A DNA stretch of 64,000 bases from Bugula neritina (lineage: Eukaryota; Bryozoa; Gymnolaemata; Cheilostomatida; Bugulidae). The stretch's first letter is position 1. Every line of letters starts with the position of its first letter. The notes beneath the pieces are model-generated. The model saw only the letters and a list, made by a program, of their open reading frames with translations. It had not been told where the DNA came from and searched no databases. A program made the position numbers and the translations under genes. Shown here piece by piece: positions 37,551 through 52,301 of this stretch. The stretch covers positions 434,001-498,000 of the forward strand of contig CAXIUT010000073.1 of the NCBI GenBank assembly GCA_964035545.1, read 5' to 3'.

Positions 37551-38891
37551 TGAAGCTTTATAGTTTACAGGCAGTCGAGATGAGTCACTGCTGAAACCCA
37601 TTTTATTAGTAGACTATATTGCTTTTCAATAATCAGTTTTCATATTAAAAGAGAAAGCTCATCTGCAGCGCCATTTCACAGTGTTATGTTTTGCTAGAGC
37701 AATAACTACTTTTAGATGCCTTTGCAAACATATGAGAAATAAATGAGTCATTCTATGAAAAGAGGTGTTTGCAGCACTTGTCCACTTTTGATTTACACGC
37801 GGCATCGAAACTTTTGTAGTTTTAAATAATGTCTCCAAATTCATCACTTGCATGTGTTTAGATACTTGATGAAAATGTTTATGCAAAATTTGATGCCTGC
37901 TTCAAAGACACCAGTGCTTAATTACTGTGTTAACTGTATTGGCACGTTGCCATGAGATATTTGGTAATATTTCGCATCACAACAAACTCTTCAGAAAGTT
38001 AAGAAAATCAGTCTTGAAAGTTAATGAAATAAACCTACCAGAGAGAGTAAGCCAGATGTAACAAGTAGATCCAAAACAAGTTGATTAACAATTGAAGTTG
38101 AAGTCTCGATGTAGTCAACACTTTAGTCCTAACGTCAAATGCTAACGTCTGCAACCAAACTGTGAAGACTTCATGAGCTGGTTAGCTGACAGGACACATT
38201 AAAGTTCTTAACTCTTGTGTGTATAGTGATGCCCATCTTGAACTAGAGAGGGCTGACTGAAGACTGCTACTTTGTGAAAATTGACAATGCATATTATTAT
38301 TATTCATTGTTGAGATTCACGACTGCCATAAACAATGATAAAATATTCATTGTTGGTACTACTGAGTAGAATAAAATATAATATAATATTGTTTTCTGGA
38401 CAGAAAAGTAATATCAAATGCATATTATAACTTACCATAAATCTACAGTGCTTCACATCTTCACCTTTTCCTGCAATTTTATTTCTTTGCAGTTAGAAGT
38501 AGTAGCTGAATATATGACGATGAAACATAACCCTTCAATTTCATTGCACCAGCACCAGTTGCAAGATAGGTGTGTTGGGAGTTATCTTTCCTAAAAATTT
38601 GTTCTTGGTGTTTATACGAAGCAGACACAGGCTAATATTAGTTTTGTTATTTGCAAGAGTTTTCCTGTCTGATTTTCCATCAGCAAAAGTTTGCGCCTTG
38701 CAGTTATTATGAAAATACCAGTGATGCTGGAAGACCTTTGCATTGTACACCCGCCTTTACTATTGAATTTAGATGTTTTATTTTCCCATCCCCTCTCCTG
38801 CCCCCCTATCCCCTCTAACAACCAGCAATCTTGACTCATGTGAATTTTGTTATTGTTCTAGAGTTGGCCCATGGGCCTACAGTATACGATT
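37551..38891 (+). repeat. Monomer M29, hybrid D-head / A'
   Basis: Same D-to-A switch as M15 and M19 (37709-37798). The right part has the three A' marks: 38664 (C), 38675 (T) and 38808 (A). It is therefore the left edge of the homogenised A'-Bv-A''-B domain. Private changes at 37624 and 38015. Confidence 0.93.
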
Positions 38892-40232
38892 TGAAACTTT
38901 ATAGTTTACAGGCAGTCGAGATGAGTCAGTGCTGAAACCCATTTTATTAGTAGACTATATTGCTCTTCAATAATCAGTTTTCATATTAAAAGAGAAAGCT
39001 CATCTGCAGCGCCATTTTACAGTGTTATATTTTGCCAGAGCAATAACTAATTTTAGATGCCTTTGCAAACATATGAGAAATAAATGAGTCATTCTATGAA
39101 AAGAGGTGTTTGCAGCACTTGTCCACTTTTGATTTACACGCGGCATGGAAACTTTTGTAGTTTTAAATAATGTCTCCAAATTCATCACTTGCATGTGTTT
39201 AGATACTTGATGAAAATTTTTATGCAAAACTTGATGCCTGCTTCAAAGACACCAGTGCTTAATTACTGTGTTAACTGTATTGGCACGTTGCCATGAGATA
39301 TTTGGTAATATTTCGCATCACAACAAACTCTTCAGAAAGTTGAGAAAATCAGTCTAGAAAGTTAATGAAATAAACCTACCAGAGAGAGTAAGCCAGATGT
39401 AACAAGTAGATCCAAAACAAGTTGATAAACAATTGAAGTTGAAGTCTCCATGTAGTCAACACGTTAGTCCTAATGTCAAATGCAAACGTCTGCAACCAAA
39501 CTGTGTAGACTTCATAAGCTGGTTAGCTGACAGGGGAGATTGAAGTTCTTAACTCTTGTGTGTATAGTGATGCCCATCTTGAACCAGAGATGGCTGACTG
39601 AAGACTGCTACTTTGTGAAAATTGACAATGCATATTATTATTATTCATTGTTGAGATTCACGACTGCCATAAACAATGATAAAATATTCATTGTTGGTAC
39701 TACTGAGTAGAATAAAATATAATATAATATTATTTTCTGGACAGATAAATAATATCAAATGCATATTATAACTTACCATAAATATACAGTGCTTCACATC
39801 TTCACCTTTTTCTGCAATGTTATTTCTTTGCAGTTAGAAGTACTAGCTGAATATGTGACTATGAAACATAACCCTTCAATTTCATTGCACCAGCACCAGT
39901 TGCAAGATAGGTGTATTGAGAGTTATCTTTCCCAAAATTTTGTTCTTGGTGTTTATACGAAGCAGACACAGGCTAATATTAGTTTTGTTATTTGCAAGAG
40001 TTTTTCTGTCTGATTGTCCATCAGCAAAAGTTTGCGCCTTGCAGTTATTATGGAAATACCAGTGATGCTGGAAGACCTTTGCATTGTACACCCGCCTTGA
40101 CTATTGAAGTTAGATGTTTTATTTTCCCATCCCCTCTCCCGCCCCCCTGTCCCCTCTAACAACCGGCAATCCTGACTCATGTGAATTGTGTTATTGTTCT
40201 AGAGTTGGCCCATGGGCCTACAGTATACGATT
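38892..40232 (+). repeat. Monomer M30, family B, variant Bv
   Basis: B with atgtgact at 39855 instead of atatgact. The mark repeats at 45219, 50583 and 55947, exactly 5,364 bp apart. Confidence 0.95.
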
Positions 40233-41573
40233 TGAAGCTTTATAGTTTACAGGCAGTCGAGATGAGTCACTGCTGAAACCCATTTTATTAGTAGACTATA
40301 TTGCTCTTCAATCATCAGTTTTCATATTAAAACAGAAAGCTCATCTGCAGCGCCATTTCACAGTGTTATATTTTGCTAGAGCAATAACTAATTTTAGATG
40401 CCTTTGCAAACATATGAGAAATAAATGAGTCATTCTATGAAAAGAGGTGTTTGCAGCACTTGTCCACTTTTGATTTACACGCGGCATCGAAACTTTTGTA
40501 GTTTTAAATAATGTCTCCAAATTCATCACTTGCATGTGTTTAGATACTTGATGAAAATGTTTATGCAAAATTTGATGCCTGCTTCAAAGACACCAGTGCT
40601 TAATTACTGTGTTAACTGTATTGGCACGTTGCCATGAGATATTTGGTAATATTTCGCATCACAACAAACTCTTCAGAAAGTTACGAAAATCAGTCTAGAA
40701 AGTTAATGAAATAAACCTACCAGAGAGAGTAAGCCAGATGTAACAAGTAGATCCAAAACAAGTTGATTAACAATTGAAGTTGAAGTCTCGATGTAGTCAA
40801 CACTTTAGTCCTAACGTCAAATGCTAACGTCTGCAACCAAACTGTGAAGACTTCATGAGCTGGTTAGCTGACAGGACACATTAAAGTTCTTAACTCTTGT
40901 GTCTATAGTGATGCCCATCTTGAACTAGAGAGGGCTGACTGAAGACTGCTACTTTGTGAAAATTGACAATGCATATTACTATTATTCATTGTTGAGATTC
41001 ACGACTGCCATGAACAATGATAAAATATTCATTGTTGGTACTACTGAGTAGAATAAAATATAATATAATATTGTTTTCTGGACAGAAAAGTAATATCAAA
41101 TGCATATTATAACTTACCATAAATCTACAGTGCTTCACATCTTCACCTTTTCCTGCAATTTTATTTCTTTGCAGTTAGAAGTAGTAGCTGAATATATGAC
41201 GATGAAACATAACCCTTCAATTTCATTGCACCAGCACCAGTTGCAAGATAGGTGTGTTGGGAGTTATCTTTCCTAAAAATTTGTTCTTGGTGTTTATACG
41301 AAGCAGACACAGGCTAATATTAGTTTTGTTATTTGCAAGAGTTTTTCTGTCTGATTGTCCATCAGCAAAAGTTTGCGCCTTGCAGTTATTATGAAAATAC
41401 CAGTGATGCTGGAAGACCTTTGCATTGTACACCCGCCTTTACTATTGAATTTAGATGTTTTATTTTCCCATCCCCTCTCCTGCCCCCCTGTCCCCTCTAA
41501 CAACCAGCAATCTTGACTCATGTGAATTTTGTTATTGTTCTAGAGTTGGCCCATGGGCCTACAGTATACGATT
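40233..41573 (+). repeat. Monomer M31, family A, variant A''
   Basis: A with four derived marks: 40684 (C), 40903 (C), 40979 (C) and 41012 (G). All four recur together in M35 and M39; only the first two are left in M43. Confidence 0.95.
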
Positions 41574-42914
41574 TGAAACTTTATAGTTTACAGGCAGTCG
41601 AGATGAGTCAGTGCTGAAACCCATTTTATTAGTAGACTATATTGCTCTTCAATAATCAGTTTTCATATTAAAAGAGAAAGCTCATCTGCAGCGCCATTTT
41701 ACAGTGTTATATTTTGCCAGAGCAATAACTAATTTTAGATGCCTTTGCAAACATATGAGAAATAAATGAGTCATTCTATGAAAAGAGGTGTTTGCAGCAC
41801 TTGTCCACTTTTGATTTACACGCGGCATGGAAACTTTTGTAGTTTTAAATAATGTCTCCAAATTCATCACTTGCATGTGTTTAGATACTTGATGAAAATT
41901 TTTATGCAAAACTTGATGCCTGCTTCAAAGACACCAGTGCTTAATTACTGTGTTAACTGTATTGGCACGTTGCCATGAGATATTTGGTAATATTTCGCAT
42001 CACAACAAACTCTTCAGAAAGTTGAGAAAATCAGTCTAGAAAGTTAATGAAATAAACCTACCAGAGAGAGTAAGCCAGATGTAACAAGTAGATCCAAAAC
42101 AAGTTGATAAACAATTGAAGTTGAAGTCTCCATGTAGTCAACACGTTAGTCCTAATGTCAAATGCAAACGTCTGCAACCAAACTGTGTAGACTTCATAAG
42201 CTGGTTAGCTGACAGGGGAGATTGAAGTTCTTAACTCTTGTGTGTATAGTGATGCCCATCTTGAACCAGAGATGGCTGACTGAAGACTGCTACTTTGTGA
42301 AAATTGACAATGCATATTATTATTATTCATTGTTGAGATTCACGACTGCCATAAACAATGATAAAATATTCATTGTTGGTACTACTGAGTAGAATAAAAT
42401 ATAATATAATATTATTTTCTGGACAGATAAATAATATCAAATGCATATTATAACTTACCATAAATATACAGTGCTTCACATCTTCACCTTTTTCTGCAAT
42501 GTTATTTCTTTGCAGTTAGAAGTACTAGCTGAATATATGACTATGAAACATAACCCTTCAATTTCATTGCACCAGCACCAGTTGCAAGATAGGTGTATTG
42601 AGAGTTATCTTTCCCAAAATTTTGTTCTTGGTGTTTATACGAAGCAGACACAGGCTAATATTAGTTTTGTTATTTGCAAGAGTTTTTCTGTCTGATTGTC
42701 CATCAGCAAAAGTTTGCGCCTTGCAGTTATTATGGAAATACCAGTGATGCTGGAAGACCTTTGCATTGTACACCCGCCTTGACTATTGAAGTTAGATGTT
42801 TTATTTTCCCATCCCCTCTCCCGCCCCCCTGTCCCCTCTAACAACCGGCAATCCTGACTCATGTGAATTGTGTTATTGTTCTAGAGTTGGCCCATGGGCC
42901 TACAGTATACGATT
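41574..42914 (+). repeat. Monomer M32, family B
   Basis: Plain B (atatgact), closing the first tetramer copy. Confidence 0.95.
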
Positions 42915-44255
42915 TGAAGCTTTATAGTTTACAGGCAGTCGAGATGAGTCACTGCTGAAACCCATTTTATTAGTAGACTATATTGCTCTTCAATCATCAG
43001 TTTTCATATTAAAACAGAAAGCTCATCTGCAGCGCCATTTCACAGTGTTATATTTTGCTAGAGCAATAACTAATTTTAGATGCCTTTGCAAACATATGAG
43101 AAATAAATGAGTCATTCTATGAAAAGAGGTGTTTGCAGCACTTGTCCACTTTTGATTTACACGCGGCATCGAAACTTTTGTAGTTTTAAATAATGTCTCC
43201 AAATTCATCACTTGCATGTGTTTAGATACTTGATGAAAATGTTTATGCAAAATTTGATGCCTGCTTCAAAGACACCAGTGCTTAATTACTGTGTTAACTG
43301 TATTGGCACGTTGCCATGAGATATTTGGTAATATTTCGCATCACAACAAACTCTTCAGAAAGTTAAGAAAATCAGTCTAGAAAGTTAATGAAATAAACCT
43401 ACCAGAGAGAGTAAGCCAGATGTAACAAGTAGATCCAAAACAAGTTGATTAACAATTGAAGTTGAAGTCTCGATGTAGTCAACACTTTAGTCCTAACGTC
43501 AAATGCTAACGTCTGCAACCAAACTGTGAAGACTTCATGAGCTGGTTAGCTGACAGGACACATTAAAGTTCTTAACTCTTGTGTGTATAGTGATGCCCAT
43601 CTTGAACTAGAGAGGGCTGACTGAAGACTGCTACTTTGTGAAAATTGACAATGCATATTATTATTATTCATTGTTGAGATTCACGACTGCCATAAACAAT
43701 GATAAAATATTCATTGTTGGTACTACTGAGTAGAATAAAATATAATATAATATTGTTTTCTGGACAGAAAAGTAATATCAAATGCATATTATAACTTACC
43801 ATAAATCTACAGTGCTTCACATCTTCACCTTTTCCTGCAATTTTATTTCTTTGCAGTTAGAAGTAGTAGCTGAATATATGACGATGAAACATAACCCTTC
43901 AATTTCATTGCACCAGCACCAGTTGCAAGATAGGTGTGTTGGGAGTTATCTTTCCTAAAAATTTGTTCTTGGTGTTTATACGAAGCAGACACAGGCTAAT
44001 ATTAGTTTTGTTATTTGCAAGAGTTTTCCTGTCTGATTTTCCATCAGCAAAAGTTTGCGCCTTGCAGTTATTATGAAAATACCAGTGATGCTGGAAGACC
44101 TTTGCATTGTACACCCGCCTTTACTATTGAATTTAGATGTTTTATTTTCCCATCCCCTCTCCTGCCCCCCTATCCCCTCTAACAACCAGCAATCTTGACT
44201 CATGTGAATTTTGTTATTGTTCTAGAGTTGGCCCATGGGCCTACAGTATACGATT
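42915..44255 (+). repeat. Monomer M33, family A, variant A'
   Basis: A with the A' marks at 44028, 44039 and 44172. Unlike M29, the head is pure A, so the full-length A' haplotype starts here. Confidence 0.95.
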
Positions 44256-45596
44256 TGAAACTTTATAGTTTACAGGCAGTCGAGATGAGTCAGTGCTGAA
44301 ACCCATTTTATTAGTAGACTATATTGCTCTTCAATAATCAGTTTTCATATTAAAAGAGAAAGCTCATCTGCAGCGCCATTTTACAGTGTTATATTTTGCC
44401 AGAGCAATAACTAATTTTAGATGCCTTTGCAAACATATGAGAAATAAATGAGTCATTCTATGAAAAGAGGTGTTTGCAGCACTTGTCCACTTTTGATTTA
44501 CACGCGGCATGGAAACTTTTGTAGTTTTAAATAATGTCTCCAAATTCATCACTTGCATGTGTTTAGATACTTGATGAAAATTTTTATGCAAAACTTGATG
44601 CCTGCTTCAAAGACACCAGTGCTTAATTACTGTGTTAACTGTATTGGCACGTTGCCATGAGATATTTGGTAATATTTCGCATCACAACAAACTCTTCAGA
44701 AAGTTGAGAAAATCAGTCTAGAAAGTTAATGAAATAAACCTACCAGAGAGAGTAAGCCAGATGTAACAAGTAGATCCAAAACAAGTTGATAAACAATTGA
44801 AGTTGAAGTCTCCATGTAGTCAACACGTTAGTCCTAATGTCAAATGCAAACGTCTGCAACCAAACTGTGTAGACTTCATAAGCTGGTTAGCTGACAGGGG
44901 AGATTGAAGTTCTTAACTCTTGTGTGTATAGTGATGCCCATCTTGAACCAGAGATGGCTGACTGAAGACTGCTACTTTGTGAAAATTGACAATGCATATT
45001 ATTATTATTCATTGTTGAGATTCACGACTGCCATAAACAATGATAAAATATTCATTGTTGGTACTACTGAGTAGAATAAAATATAATATAATATTATTTT
45101 CTGGACAGATAAATAATATCAAATGCATATTATAACTTACCATAAATATACAGTGCTTCACATCTTCACCTTTTTCTGCAATGTTATTTCTTTGCAGTTA
45201 GAAGTACTAGCTGAATATGTGACTATGAAACATAACCCTTCAATTTCATTGCACCAGCACCAGTTGCAAGATAGGTGTATTGAGAGTTATCTTTCCCAAA
45301 ATTTTGTTCTTGGTGTTTATACGAAGCAGACACAGGCTAATATTAGTTTTGTTATTTGCAAGAGTTTTTCTGTCTGATTGTCCATCAGCAAAAGTTTGCG
45401 CCTTGCAGTTATTATGGAAATACCAGTGATGCTGGAAGACCTTTGCATTGTACACCCGCCTTGACTATTGAAGTTAGATGTTTTATTTTCCCATCCCCTC
45501 TCCCGCCCCCCTGTCCCCTCTAACAACCGGCAATCCTGACTCATGTGAATTGTGTTATTGTTCTAGAGTTGGCCCATGGGCCTACAGTATACGATT
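44256..45596 (+). repeat. Monomer M34, family B, variant Bv
   Basis: Bv mark at 45219. No difference from M30, M38 or M42 noticed. Confidence 0.95.
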
Positions 45597-46937
45597 TGAA
45601 GCTTTATAGTTTACAGGCAGTCGAGATGAGTCACTGCTGAAACCCATTTTATTAGTAGACTATATTGCTCTTCAATCATCAGTTTTCATATTAAAACAGA
45701 AAGCTCATCTGCAGCGCCATTTCACAGTGTTATATTTTGCTAGAGCAATAACTAATTTTAGATGCCTTTGCAAACATATGAGAAATAAATGAGTCATTCT
45801 ATGAAAAGAGGTGTTTGCAGCACTTGTCCACTTTTGATTTACACGCGGCATCGAAACTTTTGTAGTTTTAAATAATGTCTCCAAATTCATCACTTGCATG
45901 TGTTTAGATACTTGATGAAAATGTTTATGCAAAATTTGATGCCTGCTTCAAAGACACCAGTGCTTAATTACTGTGTTAACTGTATTGGCACGTTGCCATG
46001 AGATATTTGGTAATATTTCGCATCACAACAAACTCTTCAGAAAGTTACGAAAATCAGTCTAGAAAGTTAATGAAATAAACCTACCAGAGAGAGTAAGCCA
46101 GATGTAACAAGTAGATCCAAAACAAGTTGATTAACAATTGAAGTTGAAGTCTCGATGTAGTCAACACTTTAGTCCTAACGTCAAATGCTAACGTCTGCAA
46201 CCAAACTGTGAAGACTTCATGAGCTGGTTAGCTGACAGGACACATTAAAGTTCTTAACTCTTGTGTCTATAGTGATGCCCATCTTGAACTAGAGAGGGCT
46301 GACTGAAGACTGCTACTTTGTGAAAATTGACAATGCATATTACTATTATTCATTGTTGAGATTCACGACTGCCATGAACAATGATAAAATATTCATTGTT
46401 GGTACTACTGAGTAGAATAAAATATAATATAATATTGTTTTCTGGACAGAAAAGTAATATCAAATGCATATTATAACTTACCATAAATCTACAGTGCTTC
46501 ACATCTTCACCTTTTCCTGCAATTTTATTTCTTTGCAGTTAGAAGTAGTAGCTGAATATATGACGATGAAACATAACCCTTCAATTTCATTGCACCAGCA
46601 CCAGTTGCAAGATAGGTGTGTTGGGAGTTATCTTTCCTAAAAATTTGTTCTTGGTGTTTATACGAAGCAGACACAGGCTAATATTAGTTTTGTTATTTGC
46701 AAGAGTTTTTCTGTCTGATTGTCCATCAGCAAAAGTTTGCGCCTTGCAGTTATTATGAAAATACCAGTGATGCTGGAAGACCTTTGCATTGTACACCCGC
46801 CTTTACTATTGAATTTAGATGTTTTATTTTCCCATCCCCTCTCCTGCCCCCCTGTCCCCTCTAACAACCAGCAATCTTGACTCATGTGAATTTTGTTATT
46901 GTTCTAGAGTTGGCCCATGGGCCTACAGTATACGATT
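45597..46937 (+). repeat. Monomer M35, family A, variant A''
   Basis: A'' marks at 46048, 46267, 46343 and 46376. Confidence 0.95.
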
Positions 46938-48278
46938 TGAAACTTTATAGTTTACAGGCAGTCGAGATGAGTCAGTGCTGAAACCCATTTTATTAGTAGA
47001 CTATATTGCTCTTCAATAATCAGTTTTCATATTAAAAGAGAAAGCTCATCTGCAGCGCCATTTTACAGTGTTATATTTTGCCAGAGCAATAACTAATTTT
47101 AGATGCCTTTGCAAACATATGAGAAATAAATGAGTCATTCTATGAAAAGAGGTGTTTGCAGCACTTGTCCACTTTTGATTTACACGCGGCATGGAAACTT
47201 TTGTAGTTTTAAATAATGTCTCCAAATTCATCACTTGCATGTGTTTAGATACTTGATGAAAATTTTTATGCAAAACTTGATGCCTGCTTCAAAGACACCA
47301 GTGCTTAATTACTGTGTTAACTGTATTGGCACGTTGCCATGAGATATTTGGTAATATTTCGCATCACAACAAACTCTTCAGAAAGTTGAGAAAATCAGTC
47401 TAGAAAGTTAATGAAATAAACCTACCAGAGAGAGTAAGCCAGATGTAACAAGTAGATCCAAAACAAGTTGATAAACAATTGAAGTTGAAGTCTCCATGTA
47501 GTCAACACGTTAGTCCTAATGTCAAATGCAAACGTCTGCAACCAAACTGTGTAGACTTCATAAGCTGGTTAGCTGACAGGGGAGATTGAAGTTCTTAACT
47601 CTTGTGTGTATAGTGATGCCCATCTTGAACCAGAGATGGCTGACTGAAGACTGCTACTTTGTGAAAATTGACAATGCATATTATTATTATTCATTGTTGA
47701 GATTCACGACTGCCATAAACAATGATAAAATATTCATTGTTGGTACTACTGAGTAGAATAAAATATAATATAATATTATTTTCTGGACAGATAAATAATA
47801 TCAAATGCATATTATAACTTACCATAAATATACAGTGCTTCACATCTTCACCTTTTTCTGCAATGTTATTTCTTTGCAGTTAGAAGTACTAGCTGAATAT
47901 ATGACTATGAAACATAACCCTTCAATTTCATTGCACCAGCACCAGTTGCAAGATAGGTGTATTGAGAGTTATCTTTCCCAAAATTTTGTTCTTGGTGTTT
48001 ATACGAAGCAGACACAGGCTAATATTAGTTTTGTTATTTGCAAGAGTTTTTCTGTCTGATTGTCCATCAGCAAAAGTTTGCGCCTTGCAGTTATTATGGA
48101 AATACCAGTGATGCTGGAAGACCTTTGCATTGTACACCCGCCTTGACTATTGAAGTTAGATGTTTTATTTTCCCATCCCCTCTCCCGCCCCCCTGTCCCC
48201 TCTAACAACCGGCAATCCTGACTCATGTGAATTGTGTTATTGTTCTAGAGTTGGCCCATGGGCCTACAGTATACGATT
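46938..48278 (+). repeat. Monomer M36, family B
   Basis: Plain B, closing the second tetramer copy. Confidence 0.95.
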
Positions 48279-49619
48279 TGAAGCTTTATAGTTTACAGGC
48301 AGTCGAGATGAGTCACTGCTGAAACCCATTTTATTAGTAGACTATATTGCTCTTCAATCATCAGTTTTCATATTAAAACAGAAAGCTCATCTGCAGCGCC
48401 ATTTCACAGTGTTATATTTTGCTAGAGCAATAACTAATTTTAGATGCCTTTGCAAACATATGAGAAATAAATGAGTCATTCTATGAAAAGAGGTGTTTGC
48501 AGCACTTGTCCACTTTTGATTTACACGCGGCATCGAAACTTTTGTAGTTTTAAATAATGTCTCCAAATTCATCACTTGCATGTGTTTAGATACTTGATGA
48601 AAATGTTTATGCAAAATTTGATGCCTGCTTCAAAGACACCAGTGCTTAATTACTGTGTTAACTGTATTGGCACGTTGCCATGAGATATTTGGTAATATTT
48701 CGCATCACAACAAACTCTTCAGAAAGTTAAGAAAATCAGTCTAGAAAGTTAATGAAATAAACCTACCAGAGAGAGTAAGCCAGATGTAACAAGTAGATCC
48801 AAAACAAGTTGATTAACAATTGAAGTTGAAGTCTCGATGTAGTCAACACTTTAGTCCTAACGTCAAATGCTAACGTCTGCAACCAAACTGTGAAGACTTC
48901 ATGAGCTGGTTAGCTGACAGGACACATTAAAGTTCTTAACTCTTGTGTGTATAGTGATGCCCATCTTGAACTAGAGAGGGCTGACTGAAGACTGCTACTT
49001 TGTGAAAATTGACAATGCATATTATTATTATTCATTGTTGAGATTCACGACTGCCATAAACAATGATAAAATATTCATTGTTGGTACTACTGAGTAGAAT
49101 AAAATATAATATAATATTGTTTTCTGGACAGAAAAGTAATATCAAATGCATATTATAACTTACCATAAATCTACAGTGCTTCACATCTTCACCTTTTCCT
49201 GCAATTTTATTTCTTTGCAGTTAGAAGTAGTAGCTGAATATATGACGATGAAACATAACCCTTCAATTTCATTGCACCAGCACCAGTTGCAAGATAGGTG
49301 TGTTGGGAGTTATCTTTCCTAAAAATTTGTTCTTGGTGTTTATACGAAGCAGACACAGGCTAATATTAGTTTTGTTATTTGCAAGAGTTTTCCTGTCTGA
49401 TTTTCCATCAGCAAAAGTTTGCGCCTTGCAGTTATTATGAAAATACCAGTGATGCTGGAAGACCTTTGCATTGTACACCCGCCTTTACTATTGAATTTAG
49501 ATGTTTTATTTTCCCATCCCCTCTCCTGCCCCCCTATCCCCTCTAACAACCAGCAATCTTGACTCATGTGAATTTTGTTATTGTTCTAGAGTTGGCCCAT
49601 GGGCCTACAGTATACGATT
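48279..49619 (+). repeat. Monomer M37, family A, variant A'
   Basis: A' marks at 49392, 49403 and 49536. No difference from M33 noticed. Confidence 0.95.
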
Positions 49620-50960
49620 TGAAACTTTATAGTTTACAGGCAGTCGAGATGAGTCAGTGCTGAAACCCATTTTATTAGTAGACTATATTGCTCTTCAATA
49701 ATCAGTTTTCATATTAAAAGAGAAAGCTCATCTGCAGCGCCATTTTACAGTGTTATATTTTGCCAGAGCAATAACTAATTTTAGATGCCTTTGCAAACAT
49801 ATGAGAAATAAATGAGTCATTCTATGAAAAGAGGTGTTTGCAGCACTTGTCCACTTTTGATTTACACGCGGCATGGAAACTTTTGTAGTTTTAAATAATG
49901 TCTCCAAATTCATCACTTGCATGTGTTTAGATACTTGATGAAAATTTTTATGCAAAACTTGATGCCTGCTTCAAAGACACCAGTGCTTAATTACTGTGTT
50001 AACTGTATTGGCACGTTGCCATGAGATATTTGGTAATATTTCGCATCACAACAAACTCTTCAGAAAGTTGAGAAAATCAGTCTAGAAAGTTAATGAAATA
50101 AACCTACCAGAGAGAGTAAGCCAGATGTAACAAGTAGATCCAAAACAAGTTGATAAACAATTGAAGTTGAAGTCTCCATGTAGTCAACACGTTAGTCCTA
50201 ATGTCAAATGCAAACGTCTGCAACCAAACTGTGTAGACTTCATAAGCTGGTTAGCTGACAGGGGAGATTGAAGTTCTTAACTCTTGTGTGTATAGTGATG
50301 CCCATCTTGAACCAGAGATGGCTGACTGAAGACTGCTACTTTGTGAAAATTGACAATGCATATTATTATTATTCATTGTTGAGATTCACGACTGCCATAA
50401 ACAATGATAAAATATTCATTGTTGGTACTACTGAGTAGAATAAAATATAATATAATATTATTTTCTGGACAGATAAATAATATCAAATGCATATTATAAC
50501 TTACCATAAATATACAGTGCTTCACATCTTCACCTTTTTCTGCAATGTTATTTCTTTGCAGTTAGAAGTACTAGCTGAATATGTGACTATGAAACATAAC
50601 CCTTCAATTTCATTGCACCAGCACCAGTTGCAAGATAGGTGTATTGAGAGTTATCTTTCCCAAAATTTTGTTCTTGGTGTTTATACGAAGCAGACACAGG
50701 CTAATATTAGTTTTGTTATTTGCAAGAGTTTTTCTGTCTGATTGTCCATCAGCAAAAGTTTGCGCCTTGCAGTTATTATGGAAATACCAGTGATGCTGGA
50801 AGACCTTTGCATTGTACACCCGCCTTGACTATTGAAGTTAGATGTTTTATTTTCCCATCCCCTCTCCCGCCCCCCTGTCCCCTCTAACAACCGGCAATCC
50901 TGACTCATGTGAATTGTGTTATTGTTCTAGAGTTGGCCCATGGGCCTACAGTATACGATT
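49620..50960 (+). repeat. Monomer M38, family B, variant Bv
   Basis: Bv mark at 50583. Confidence 0.95.
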
Positions 50961-52301
50961 TGAAGCTTTATAGTTTACAGGCAGTCGAGATGAGTCACTG
51001 CTGAAACCCATTTTATTAGTAGACTATATTGCTCTTCAATCATCAGTTTTCATATTAAAACAGAAAGCTCATCTGCAGCGCCATTTCACAGTGTTATATT
51101 TTGCTAGAGCAATAACTAATTTTAGATGCCTTTGCAAACATATGAGAAATAAATGAGTCATTCTATGAAAAGAGGTGTTTGCAGCACTTGTCCACTTTTG
51201 ATTTACACGCGGCATCGAAACTTTTGTAGTTTTAAATAATGTCTCCAAATTCATCACTTGCATGTGTTTAGATACTTGATGAAAATGTTTATGCAAAATT
51301 TGATGCCTGCTTCAAAGACACCAGTGCTTAATTACTGTGTTAACTGTATTGGCACGTTGCCATGAGATATTTGGTAATATTTCGCATCACAACAAACTCT
51401 TCAGAAAGTTACGAAAATCAGTCTAGAAAGTTAATGAAATAAACCTACCAGAGAGAGTAAGCCAGATGTAACAAGTAGATCCAAAACAAGTTGATTAACA
51501 ATTGAAGTTGAAGTCTCGATGTAGTCAACACTTTAGTCCTAACGTCAAATGCTAACGTCTGCAACCAAACTGTGAAGACTTCATGAGCTGGTTAGCTGAC
51601 AGGACACATTAAAGTTCTTAACTCTTGTGTCTATAGTGATGCCCATCTTGAACTAGAGAGGGCTGACTGAAGACTGCTACTTTGTGAAAATTGACAATGC
51701 ATATTACTATTATTCATTGTTGAGATTCACGACTGCCATGAACAATGATAAAATATTCATTGTTGGTACTACTGAGTAGAATAAAATATAATATAATATT
51801 GTTTTCTGGACAGAAAAGTAATATCAAATGCATATTATAACTTACCATAAATCTACAGTGCTTCACATCTTCACCTTTTCCTGCAATTTTATTTCTTTGC
51901 AGTTAGAAGTAGTAGCTGAATATATGACGATGAAACATAACCCTTCAATTTCATTGCACCAGCACCAGTTGCAAGATAGGTGTGTTGGGAGTTATCTTTC
52001 CTAAAAATTTGTTCTTGGTGTTTATACGAAGCAGACACAGGCTAATATTAGTTTTGTTATTTGCAAGAGTTTTTCTGTCTGATTGTCCATCAGCAAAAGT
52101 TTGCGCCTTGCAGTTATTATGAAAATACCAGTGATGCTGGAAGACCTTTGCATTGTACACCCGCCTTTACTATTGAATTTAGATGTTTTATTTTCCCATC
52201 CCCTCTCCTGCCCCCCTGTCCCCTCTAACAACCAGCAATCTTGACTCATGTGAATTTTGTTATTGTTCTAGAGTTGGCCCATGGGCCTACAGTATACGAT
52301 T
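50961..52301 (+). repeat. Monomer M39, family A, variant A''
   Basis: A'' marks at 51412, 51631, 51707 and 51740. Confidence 0.95.

Larger units (their letters stand above)
33528..38891 (+). repeat. Higher-order tetramer C-D-E-X, distant copy (M26-M29)
   Basis: Same C-D-E'-D/A order as M16-M19, with the same E' tail and the same D/A breakpoint, but separated from it by six monomers. The B-A-C duplication and M20 therefore sit between two parts of one once-contiguous block, or the block was copied to a second place. Confidence 0.86.
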
